Part shown: positions 1 to 10,660 of the stretch, one piece after another
Layout: every line of letters starts with the position of its first letter
Numbering within the stretch: position 1 is the stretch's first letter
From: Buxus sempervirens
Lineage: Eukaryota > Streptophyta > Magnoliopsida > Buxales > Buxaceae
Assembly: GCA_947561395.2 (NCBI GenBank)
Contig: OX387194.1
Span: 28,344,036 to 28,408,035, forward strand
Direction: 5' to 3'
DNA: 64,000 nucleotides
The notes under the pieces: model-generated
The model's database searches: none
What the model was told of the DNA's origin: nothing
Seen by the model: only the letters and a program-made list of their open reading frames with translations
Made by a program: the position numbers and the translations under genes

Positions 1-3
1 GAA

Positions 4-3000
4 ATGGACTCCGACTCTGACTCCGTCAACTACGATGAATCCGAGCCCATCACGAAATCCCCGTCCAGATTCTACGATGAATCCGAGTCCACGAAATCCC
101 TGTTCAAGCTTGTCATCGATAGCAATTGGCAGGAGGTGGAGACGATCTTCAGACAGAACCACGAGGCTCAAGGCGCCAAGATCCCCAGGTTAGGAAACAC
201 AATATTACACATGGCGGTCTCACAAGGCAAAGATGATGTCGTTTGGCAGCTGGTGCGGCTAATCCCCGACGAGAACGTGAAAGAAGTTCTGGGTGCAAAG
301 AATGAGAGAGGAAACACTCCTCTTCATCTAGCAGCAGCGTTGGGCATGATTGCCATGTGCAAGTGCATCGCCAATAAAGATCCGACACTTATCGGTGCCA
401 CCAACAAGGACGGCGAGACCCCTCTGTTCTCGGCTGTCCGTCATGGCGAAACAAAAGCTTTTCTTTGCCTCCATGGACAGTCCCCCCCAGATGCTATTGC
501 TGGCTGCTCCTACTGTAGAAGGAGCAATGGGGATAACATTCTTCACTCTGCCATCTTTGGAGACTACTTCGGCGAGTCCATCAATTCCATCTTGCGCTTC
601 ATTAATTTATGTGGACGGAGATGTTCTTGAGCTCATAATTCATTTTGTGGTTAATTTACAGGCTTGGCTAACCAGATAATTGACCTGTACAAAAATCTTG
701 TTGGCTGGAGGAATGAGAAGGGACAAATCCCTCTCCATGTTCTAGCCACTAAATCATCTGCATTCAAAAGCGGGAGTCGCCTTGGAATTTACGACAAAAT
801 CATCTACCACTGTAAGAACCTCTTTTCCTTTAATCCTTTAAGCTAAAGCCCAGAACAGGTGGCTAGCTAAATGAAAAGTTAACGCGGAGAGTAACATGTT
901 ATTGTCATGTTTTGGGTTGATGATTATATCCGATTACAAAATTGCGTTCTTGGCGTGTTCGTTGACCCGCTTCTAGTTGAAACACATGACATAGAGGATT
1001 ACAAGGACAATTCAGAAGACAAACGCAATTTCTGTGTGACCTTCTTTCTGTTGCTGATGAATGCTATCAAGGTGCTAGGTAATTTTCTGGGGTTTCTTTC
1101 ATTGAAATGTAACGGTAGCTAATACAGTTAGATTTTCTGGGTGTGATTGTATTCTTGGGTAGAACCATTAATTCACAGTTATAACAGAGTAACCTTGTTC
1201 AATTGAAATATGTGAAAGGGTTCTAACATTTCGGCTACTTTTTGTTTCCCAGTTCCTGGTGGAAAAAATAATGGTAATCCATCAGATGAAGAGAATCCCA
1301 ACAAAGTGAGTCGCGGTGGCTCTCCAGGTGAAGATTTCTCGACATACAACAATATGAATGTAATCATGTCTTTTTTGATTCTTTTCTGCTTGCTAAAAGT
1401 TTATTCTGTGCTCCAGGAGGACCCCCTTCAATTAGCGCTCCACATGAGGGAGAGTCATCCAATGCGACGCAGATCACATCATCTAAACGTGAACGTAAGT
1501 ATAGAATGAGGATCCCATTCCCCCTGGTTGAATCTCAACATTTGGGTTCCCAGTGTTCCAAAATTTGATTATGAGGATGACCCAGTAAAATCTAGGTGTG
1601 GTGCTGTAAAAAACCATGTGATCTGGACATTTTTATGATGCCCCTTGGTCTGTAGGTGATTTGAACCATTTTGAACTAGACTGGTCCCCTTTACAGTAAA
1701 TTAATGCTCGGTCCAACCATTAAGAAATTATTCTTAATTACACATTCAAGTGTTAAAACCCAAATGATTCTTTGCATCTTTAGTAATCTCTGGCTCCAAT
1801 CTTGTCGACAACTGCAAAAGATCCAAATCCCAAAGATCTGGACCGGTTTTGCCCCATTATGAACCTTTTTTCCCCGCGCTAAGGAACGAGTTGGACACGC
1901 GGTGAACAATGGGGTTGGGGGGTGCAGGGGGTGAAGTCCCCGGTGGTACGGTAAAAGGCATTTTTAGGTTTTCAAAAATACCGGGTTTAGGGTTGTATAT
2001 ATATACTGTTGTAACCCTAATCGTTTCATATAGTGGAAATTCTTTGCCGTGAATAGTGGACGTAGGCACAACGCCGAACCACTTACAATCTATGTCTTCT
2101 TCTTTGCTCTTTTTCTCTTTACTGTTCTTTTGCACGATTCACAACAGTTTGTAACAACAGAATCTAGAATTCAAATTACTTAGTCATGTGGTACTTCAGC
2201 ATCTTATTCAACTATTTTAAGTATATGAGGATCAGAATTGTTCTTATGTTTGTGTGTGCAGGACTTACAAGAGCACAAAAGATTAAAGATAAGAAAGAGA
2301 AACACACATGGGCGATGAAAATCATGGATAAACTGCTTGAACACACTTCTGTATGGGAGTTTGAATCTGGAGGTAATCCAAAACCGGAACACACTTCTGA
2401 CAAAACAATGCCCTCTGACGCTCCCTTTGAGGAAGATACCTCCTCTAATACCAAGGGTTCAGACACAATGACAAGAAACAATAATCAAGCAACAGTCATA
2501 AAGGTAATCCGTGACAAGCTTGAGGGCCTTGTCAAGACACTTGCTGTAGATGATACAGCCCAAAAGGAAGAAGGTAATATTGTGAATGTTGTCTTATCCT
2601 TCATCATTTTTATTATTATTCCTACCCCTAGCTCATTTGGAAGCCCATATAAGTACTAGGGCTGGCAATGGGTCGGATATATATCCGAATCCGATCCGAA
2701 AATCCCGAATCCAATCCAAAAATATAGATCCGTGATTCGAATACGGATATCGGATTTCGGATCCGACCGAATTCGGATCCGAATCCGAATTTGTCCATAT
2801 CCGATCCGAAAAAGATCCGAACTGAAATCAACATATACGTTTCATTAAATCGTTGGTAAACTTTGTATAAACCATGGTTGAACTATCCTTATTCATATAT
2901 TGCTTTAATATTTATATGGCTCATTAGTTTTGATAATTAAAATTTGCTTTAATAGTTAAACTTGACTTTTGAGTTTTAAATTCAAATCGGATCTAATTCG

Positions 3001-4475
3001 GATCGAATTCGGATTTCGGTTATTTATTTGGTCGAATTTCGAATTCGGATACAGTATATAAATTCGGTTTCGAATTCGGATTCACATACAAAAGATCCGT
3101 CGGATTTCGGATCGAATTCGGATATCGGATTTTTATTTTCGGTTCGGATTCGGATCATGACAGATCCGTACCGTATTCGACCCGTTGCCAGCCCTAATAA
3201 GTACTGCTTAAAATGTTGCTTTGCCTAAAGTGATCTTAAGTATATTGGACAGGGAAGGGGGAGACGCCTTTATTACTTGCAGCAAAGTACGGGGTGACAG
3301 AAATGGTGGATAAAATCATCAATAAGTTTCCAATGGCGATCTGTGATTCAGACTCAGATAAGAAGAATGTGGTGCTCTTGGCAGTGGAGAACCGACAACC
3401 CCACGTATACAATTTCTTACTGAAAAGTACTTTCCAGAAAGAAAGAATATTTAGTGAATTGGATAATCGAGGTAACAGTGCCTTGCATCTAGCAGCGACA
3501 CAAGGAAAGCTTAAGCCATGGCGAACTCCAGGAGCAGCCTTTCACATGCAATGGGAGCTCAAATGGTACAAGGTTAGCCCTTTATCTCTTGATAGCCTCC
3601 TCAGTTATCTGTAAGAATTCCAAAGCCCAAGATTGATAGAAAATCATTTGGTTAAAGCTTTTTAATTTTTCAACCTTCAGGATTGTAATATGAAAAAAAG
3701 GATATCATAGCAAGGAAAGTTGGGCCAATTTCTGAGCCTAAATTAGAATTCATTAATATATAGATTTACTTGTAGCCCGACATACAATCTCTAATAGTTG
3801 TACGTGGTTACAGAAATATGATGTTGAGGGTGAATTGATATTTAAAGATTTAACTAACAGTCTACACTTGATGATATGATGCAGTTTGTTAAATATTCCA
3901 TGCCGCGACAATACTTTGTTCGTTACAACACAAAAGGCGTGACCCCTAAGGAGGTATTCAATGAAACACACAAGGATTTGGTCAAGGAGGGAGGCCAATG
4001 GCTAACCAATACTTCACAGTCGTGCTCGGTGGTGGCTGCGCTCATTGCAACCGTGGCTTTTGCCACATCATCCACCGTGCCGGGTGGTGTCAAGCAAGAT
4101 GGAACGCCAACGCTACAAGGCCACCCTGCTTTTAATGTCTTTGCCATCAGTTCACTAGTGGCTTTGTGCTTCTCGGTGATTTCTCTAGTCATGTTTCTAG
4201 CCATTCTCACATCTCGGTACCAAGAGAAGGACTTTGCCAGGGACTTGCCCATTAAGCTTATAATTGGTCTAAGCTCTCTTTTCATCTCTATTTCTGCCAT
4301 CTTAGTCTCTTTCTGTTCTGGAGATTTCTTCGTAGTCAAAGATAACCTGAAAGCTTACCCAGTTTATGCGGTGACATGTTTGCCGGTTATGTTTTTCGCC
4401 GCTGCACAGTTCCCTTTGTACGTCGACCTTATTAAGTCTACTTTTAACAAGGTTCCACAACTTAGCTCCAAATGA
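4..4475 (+). CDS. Ankyrin-repeat / PGG-domain membrane protein (ACD6/ITN1-like)
   Basis: Eight exons join in frame: 4-571, 662-811, 977-1078, 1253-1327, 1417-1494, 2262-2573, 3253-3572 and 3885-4475. They total 2196 nt, encoding 731 residues. Introns 1-6 are all phase 1 and the last is phase 0. The N-terminal half holds ankyrin helices (GNTILHMAVSQG, GNTPLHLAAALG, GNSALHLAATQG). The last exon is a PGG domain, with the PGG motif near residues 601-603 and about four predicted membrane helices. The family (ACD6, ITN1) acts at the plasma membrane or ER in defence and salt/ABA signalling; the role here is inferred. Intron 1 needs a GC donor (TTCG/GCGAGT at 571/572), because a GT donor at 576 puts a stop right after the junction. 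Exon borders were chosen by phase and family resemblance. The start is the first ATG, but the window edge hides anything upstream. Intron 6 contains a hAT element. Confidence 0.85.
2657..3196. mobile_element. Non-autonomous hAT element in an intron of the ankyrin gene
   Basis: This is a 540-bp element with inverted ends TAGGGCTGGCAAYGGGTCGG. It is flanked by a perfect 8-bp target duplication, ATAAGTAC (2649-2656 and 3197-3204), which is diagnostic of hAT transposons. No transposase is visible. Both subterminal regions are packed with TCGGAT / ATCCGAAT words in both orientations, as expected of transposase-binding repeats. It lies inside the 2574-3252 intron and does not touch splice sites. 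Short ORFs across it are translated repeat. Confidence 0.9.
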
Positions 4476-4576
4476 GGACCTGAGGTCCAGATCAGAACGA
4501 TGAGATTGATAGAGCTTGATATATTGTGGCATTAGGCCAACATAGCTTTAAAATGGGCCTGTGGTTGTCTATGTTG

Positions 4577-4652
4577 CTATATATTGGAAGAAATTGATGC
4601 AAAGTTTGTTGTGTTTACTATATATTGGAAGAAATTGATGCAAAGTTTGTTA
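4577..4652 (+). repeat. Two-copy 41-bp tandem repeat in the ankyrin gene 3' region
   Basis: A unit beginning CTATATATTGGAAGAAATTG occurs at 4577 and again at 4618 with almost no divergence. It lies about 100 bp after the stop codon, so it probably falls in the 3' UTR. Confidence 0.8.
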
Positions 4653-5478
4653 TGCAGGAAAAATGTCATTGTCATTAGTTATGTTTGTTGTTTTAGTTAA
4701 CCATGTCCTGTAGTGATGTATTAGTTAGTAATGATAATTAAGAAAACTGTCATTGTCCTTCGCAAATGCTTCCAATGACAATTAAGTAAATTTTTTCTTA
4801 TTTCTTTGTTAGGATAAAGAATTTTCTGGTTTTTGATGCAAAATATATATCCGTAAGTGATTTTTTTTTATTTTAACAAAAAAAATTTCCATATTTTCTT
4901 AACTTATTTAAAATGCTTAGTCATTTTTTATATTTCCTTATAAAAAATTTATTTTGTTATTTTCTATTTAATTTGGAAACTTAGTAAAAATTAATAAGTA
5001 TGTGTTTAATGTGTGCACATGAATTATGTTTGTAGTAATTAGTTAGAGTGATTATTCAAGTGACGTAATAGGCTTAAAATTTTTTGAGGGACATTTTGAA
5101 GAAATAGACATAGTGAGTCATTAGAGGAAATTAAAGTTTTTTAAACTTTTAGTGGCATAATGAACTCTAATTATCGGACTAAAATCTCCCCACTTCCCTT
5201 AGTAGGAATTTTGTAATGAATTCTTTTGAGTTGTGGTTAAAAATTACTAGCCGGATGCACGTGCAATTCTACGTGCACAAAAAACGGCAAGGAGGGAACA
5301 ATTGGAAATTATTAAGTTTAAAAAAATTAAGCCAGTGTTGACCATTGTACCCTTTTATTAATGAGACTTGGCAATATTGTGTAAGGGCTCTTGTGGAAAG
5401 GTGGACATTTTGCTTGGCGCTATTCCCAAGGGGGTGCCTCGCATTATATATAGTATAGATAAAATAATCAATACAACC
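4653..5478. other. AT-rich intergenic DNA with a possible MITE remnant
   Basis: No gene is seen. From about 5246 to 5468 the segment begins ACTAGCCGGATGCACGTGCA and ends GCATTATATATAGTATAGAT. It looks like a small dispersed repeat, but I see no clear terminal inverted repeats or target duplication. Confidence 0.4.
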
Positions 5479-5619
5479 TGTAAACACCTCAAATTACACA
5501 AGTTTGAAATCTGAAAATAAAAAGGTCTTTTTTGTGTTCTGACCAAAGTCAAATTTTGGGCAAAAAGGAAAATGTGAGTGACCGAGGAAAGATTTCGGGT
5601 ATGAGCAAATTTGGTTTTA

Positions 5620-5816
5620 ACCGAAATTTAATTTCGGTTCATTCCAGAAAGATCTGGCGAATATTTGGTTGTTAGGATTCATTATTGATTTCGCGTGGGC
5701 GTAACAGAATGGCTACCGAAATGCAATTTCCGTTAAGCATTGTTTTGTTTTTAACCGAGATATTATCTCGGTTATAAGCCTTTTGTAGTATAACCGAAAT
5801 GTGTTTTCGGTTATAC
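5620..5816 (+). repeat. Palindrome cluster in U3 of LTR A
   Basis: Four inverted repeats share the core ACCGARAT...ATYTCGGT: 5620-5638 (perfect, 8-bp stem), about 5714-5735 (imperfect), 5752-5774 (perfect, 11-bp stem) and 5787-5816 (13-bp stem). The intervening sequence is not repeated. The cluster ends about 200 bp upstream of the TATA box. Confidence 0.85.
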
Positions 5817-6012
5817 TATTTTTGCTTTAAAGTGAAAAGTCCCGCGAGATCTCACTTATTTACAGCCATATCTGTGTCTGGGAAGTGAGAATTCTCCAAT
5901 TTGGCCTTCGGAATTGAGAAAATTCCACCAATTCAAGCTTTAGAGATGAGTTGGAGGGTTCTAGACACTTTATTGTGTCTACCCTCGTGACTATCCTACC
6001 CTTGGCCTTGCC

Positions 6013-6019
6013 TATAAAT
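6013..6019 (+). promoter_or_regulatory. TATA box of LTR A
   Basis: TATAAATAG in the context GCCTATAAATAGAAGG. The matching position in the minus-strand LTR at 19140-20935 also reads GCCTATAAATAG (20521-20527). Confidence 0.7.
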
Positions 6020-7841
6020 AGAAGGCTCCTCCTCAAGCAAATGGTTGGAGAATTGAAGGTCTAAGGCTAAGCTCTGCCCAAGTTCTTGCTCAAGTCTTTC
6101 AAACACTCAAGGTAAGATCCTACACTCTTCTCCCTTACTTTCCTTTTAATTTTGGCTCTCTCATCTTCTACCTTTCTGTAGTATAAAAGCCTCTATGTGT
6201 TTGTAGACCCAAACCACGTCCAAAGCACCTAAAGCACCCTCTCTAGCCGTAAAACATGAAGAGAGAGCTTGGGGAAACGGATATTGGAATGGATCCTTTA
6301 GGCTTAGAACCCTCATATGATGAAGAGCATGTGTATTGGTTATTTTGCACCTATGGTTGCTTTTCTGAGATGATTGTTTTGAATCCGGAGAAAACATTAT
6401 GATCAATGCTCTCTATAGCATTTGATCTTTGTTTGTTCCTAGAAATGTGATTTCTAACACTATCACACACACTTTTCATTGTTTTTCAAGTGTAGGCTAG
6501 ATCTTGGATTCTCCATGCTCAATATGGAAAATCCGAGATCCCAGGCCTTAGATTGAATTTTTAGGACTTCATGAGGTTGTTTTTAAAGATTTCAAGCCAT
6601 TTTGGTCAAATTTACTTGCACACGTGCACTTGTTTCACTCTTTTATTCAAGGTTTTTCAAAACAAGATAGCACCTGTGCCTTGTCTTAGAATGCTCATAA
6701 CTTTATCATCCGGATGAATTTTTGAGTGATTTCAAAGACATGTGATAAGTGGAGATGTCTAGTATATGTTTGTAAAATTTCATCGATTTATATGAAGCCA
6801 ATTTTTTACACCATTTGATCAAAGTCAACAGGTTAGTTCAAATCAAATTACTCAACCTGTCACTTTGATTGAGCACCATTTGCTCATTTTAATTCCGATT
6901 CAAGTGATTTCAATCTCTGTGTTTTCCTTGAGGAGTCTATTTTCGAATCCAATTGGTTTTAGGAAATTTTGTTTTGAGTTGTGGTTTGTGTGCTTGATTG
7001 ACTCCGAGCTGGTCTGTAGCAGAGTTTTAGGTTAATCTGTAATCCTCTAGGCATGTTCGGGAGGCCACACAAGTCACAAATGGATGGAGTTTTGTGTAAG
7101 GCCTATTTCATTTGAAAGATGGTACCACATACTTCATCCATGTAGGTTTTCATGAATTTATATGGAGCCGTTCTCCACGAATAGGGTTTCAAAGTTGCTC
7201 ACTCGCTACTTTTTCTGATTTACAACAGCAGATTTAACTGTGTATTTCTCTCTTGTTTTAAATCAGATTGAGCCAAATTTTTATTGAGTATTCTATTTCA
7301 TATCAGCTTTCAAATGGCTTTGGTTTCATTTGATTTGAGTTTGAATCAAGTGATTTATGATTAATCAAAATTTTCAAGCTCTTATGGTCTGATTTTTCCA
7401 GATTTGCCTTGGCTTGGTTTTTCCCAAGTTTTACTCCAATTTTTCATTTACTCATGAAGTTCTAGAGGTGATATATCCATATAGAGAGTCCACATTTATT
7501 GGACTACTCATATGGAAGAATCACACATATATTTGGTTATTTTCAAACACTTTTTGTTGATTTTTATTAGCAAACAATCCTTTGAGCATGACAAGCATAT
7601 GGCAACCATCTTGGGCGGATGAGTGGGGGTGCCTAACACCTTTCCCTCCTTATAACCTAATCTCCTTACCTGATCTCTGGATTTGACCATGAATTAGAGT
7701 TACTTTTAACTCTATTTTTCATTTTTATGATCCCTTTGGTGTCCATTCACACCTTAACTTGAATGGTGGCGACTCCTTACCCTTTTGTAAGCCCGCATGA
7801 TGAGGAGGAGATCACGTAGGTGCATCTCCTTGTTTCACAAC

Positions 7842-7860
7842 TGGCGACTCCGCTGGGGAC
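7842..7860 (+). other. Primer binding site of the Tat/Ogre-like element
   Basis: TGGCGACTCCGCTGGGGAC lies 2 bp after the LTR end CA. It begins with TGG, as a tRNA-primed PBS must. Ogre elements are reported to use tRNA-Arg; I cannot verify the tRNA match here. Confidence 0.75.
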
Positions 7861-8490
7861 CGTGGATTTAAGCCATGCTTCGTTGCTTGTTCATGCTTTT
7901 CTTGTTGTAATGATTGCTTGCTTTGTTGTTTGATTACATGAAGCATGTTAGGATGTGTGGAAATCTGTTGAAGGTGTTTAGAAGACCTCAAAGGTTGGAT
8001 ATGTGATGCATGTGTTGGGTTGTATCTAGAACCATGTTTAGGAGGCTCACCTTGTCAAACCATGCTTGAATATTTTGTTAGCATGATAACATGTTTGGAT
8101 TCGTATCTTGAACATCATATATTGATCATGAGCATGATAAACATGAAATCAGAATATTGGGTGTTTGTTTTGAATGTTTTAAGCATGATCACCATGATTG
8201 ATTGTCTTTTTGTATAATAGGCTTACATGCTTGTATGATATTTTTTGTGGATGCATGATTAGTATGAGCATGCTAGGTGTTCTATTTATCTTGTTTTACT
8301 TGCATATATGCTTCGATTATGATTTCTACGTCATGCCGTGGTGATTGTGGTTGTGTATGCATGGTTACGAAAAAGAGTGGCAAGAGTGGCACGTTGTGAT
8401 GAATGTGACTCATTTTTCAAATGCACTGGTGCACTTTTTCTATTTTTTACACAGCCTACCTATCACCTATAGGAAGTTGAACCCGAATGT
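7861..8490 (+). other. Untranslated leader of the Tat/Ogre-like element, truncated
   Basis: This is T/G-rich, non-coding sequence with many GCATG / CATGATT words, downstream of the PBS. It stops abruptly where a different Ty3/gypsy pol begins near 8490. The gag-pol of the element with LTR A is absent. Confidence 0.5.
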
Positions 8491-10660
8491 GTGTAGCTTG
8501 GCACACCACGTCAGTTACAGAGATACATAGTTTTCTAGGTATGGTTGGCTATTATAGATGTTTTATTGAGGGATTCTCCAAGATAGCTGCCCCACTTTCA
8601 AATCTAACAAAGAAAGTTGTACCATTCGAGTGGGATGAGAAATGTGAGAAAAGTTTTCAGGAGTTCAAGGATCATCTGACTACAGCCCCAATGTTAGTGA
8701 TTCCGACAGTGAATGATGGGTTTGTAGTATACTGTGGTGCTTCACATATCGAACTTGGTTGTGTTCTAATGTAGTTCGATAGGGTAGTGTCTTACGCTTC
8801 TAGATTACTCAAACCACATGAGCACAACTACCCTACCCATGATCTTGTGTTGGCGGCCATTGTATTTGCACTAAAGATTTTTCATCATTACTTATTTGGG
8901 GCACAATTTGAAATCTGCTCTGATCACAAAAGCCTTAGATATTTATTTTCTCAGAAAGATTTGAATCTAAGGCAGAGAAGGTGGATGGATTTATTGAAAG
9001 ATTACCAATGTACTATCCAATATCACCCAGGGAAGGCCAATGTCGTAGCAGATGCATTGAGCTGAAGGAGATCCACAGAGGAAAAGGTTGAGATGCTAGC
9101 TTCCTTTATGGCTAGTCAGTGCAGTATGATCTCAGAGGTTAGAGATTGGCCAAGAGAATTTAAGCTAACAGAGAGTAGTATTAGTATTGCCCAGATACAA
9201 ATAAAGTCGAATCTAATACAACAAATTAGAGAGGATCAGTTAGCAGATCCAAATTTGGACAAGACTATAGAACTAGTGACCAAAAGGGTAGAAGCAGCTA
9301 AAGATTTCATAGTTAGAGATGACATCCTACGATTTAGTGGTCGTATCTGTGTACCTAAAGATATAGAAATAAAGAATATCATATTTGAAGAGGGTCACAG
9401 ATCCAAATATATTGTACACCTTGGAAGTTCAAAGATGTACCATAACTTGAGGATGATATATTGGCAATTCGGAATGAAGCGGGAAATTGCAGAATATGTT
9501 GCTAAATGTCTAGTTTGCCAACAAGTAAAGGCAGAACATAAGCAAACACCTGGTTTGTTACAGCCATTACAGATACCGGAATGGAAATAGGAACATGTGA
9601 CCATGGACTTTGTTTCAGGTCTGCCTAGGACGGTGAGGTAGCATGATGCCATTTGGGTCATTTTAGATAGACTGACTAAGTTTGCTCACTTCCTACCTAT
9701 TCAGAAGACTCGGTCTTTATCGTCACTTGCCGAGTTGTATGTGCGTGAGATTGTCAGATTGCATGGTGTTTCTGTATCTATAGTATCTGATCATGATCCA
9801 CGTTTCACTTCCCAATTCTGGGAGAGTTTTCAAGAGGCTTTGGGAACTCAACTAAAGTTCAGTACCAGTTTTCACCCACAGACTGATAGGCAATCCGAGC
9901 GTACCATCCAGACCCTGGAGGACATGCTCAGATGTTGTGTATTGGACTTCTAGGGCAGTTGGAGCAAGCATCTAAACTTGGTGGAATTTTCATATAACAA
10001 CAGTTACCAATCAAGTATTAAGATGGCTCCATTTGAGGCCTTGTATGGTAGAGTCTGTAGATCCCCTTTGTGTTGGGAAGAAAATGGAGAGAAACAATAT
10101 TTAGGCCCTAAGATTATTCAAGACAACGTTGAAAAAGTAAATCTTATTAAGAAGAGGCTGCAATCGGTTCAGAGCCGTCAGAAAAGCTATGCAGATGTAA
10201 GACGACGAGATCTGAAGTTTGAGGTAGGGGATATGGTGTTCTTGAAGGTATCTCCCTACCGTGGCATAGTGAGATTTAGCAAGCAAGGGGAACTGTCTCC
10301 CAGATTTATTGGCCAATTCTGTATTATTGGGATAGTTGGACCGGTAGCCTATAGATTAGAGTTGCCACCTCAGCTAGCCCGTGTACACGACGTATTCCAT
10401 GTGTCTATGCTTCATCGGTATGTACGGGACACCAGCCATGTCATTGATTAGGAGCCGCTTGAGGTACGTGAGGATGCGACATTTGAAGACCGTCCTATTC
10501 AGATTCTAGACCAAAGAGAGCAAGTTCTTCGCACCAAGACCATTCCGTTGGTGAAGGTCTTGTGGCAACACCAAACCGTAGAGGAAGCTACATGGGAGAA
10601 TAGGCTGAGATAAGAAAGAAACACACTACCTTATTTAACGATATACAAGGTAAATTTCAA
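8490..10660 (+). pseudogene. Decayed Ty3/gypsy (Tekay/Del-like chromovirus) RT-RNase H-integrase
   Basis: Continuous homology starts near the end of reverse transcriptase (VTEIHSFLG), then runs through RNase H ([15 protein letters not shown]), the integrase zinc region (CLVCQQVKAEHKQTPG), the integrase core and a C-terminal region ending in a chromodomain-like stretch (LVKVLWQHQTVEEATWE). The integrase D, D and E residues are visible ([27 protein letters not shown]). In-frame stops interrupt it at about 8772, 9063, 9588, 9640, 9952, 10450 and 10611. One RNase H catalytic Asp is Gly (VVYCGAS). The 5' half (gag, protease, most of RT) and the 5' LTR are missing. The Tekay/Del assignment comes from the C-terminal motifs. 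Confidence 0.85.

Larger units (their letters stand above)
5479..7839 (+). mobile_element. 5' LTR of a Tat/Ogre-like LTR retrotransposon (LTR A)
   Basis: The 2361-bp LTR starts TGTAAACACCTCAAATT and ends TTGTTTCACA, immediately followed by a primer binding site. In order it holds a palindrome cluster (5620-5816), a TATA box CCTATAAATAG (about 6013), a strong splice donor CAAG/GTAAGA (6111/6112), a conserved hairpin around CTAGCCGTAAAACATG (6237-6275), a long AT-rich U5 and a TGGCGACTCC box (7767-7776). It is alignable by eye with the LTRs at 41596-44235 and 19140-20935. The family assignment rests on LTR size and PBS type, since no pol belonging to it remains. Confidence 0.75.

Noticed and set aside
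3923-4339. 138-codon minus-strand ORF
   Set aside because: Shadow of the PGG-domain exon on the opposite strand, which has clear family similarity.
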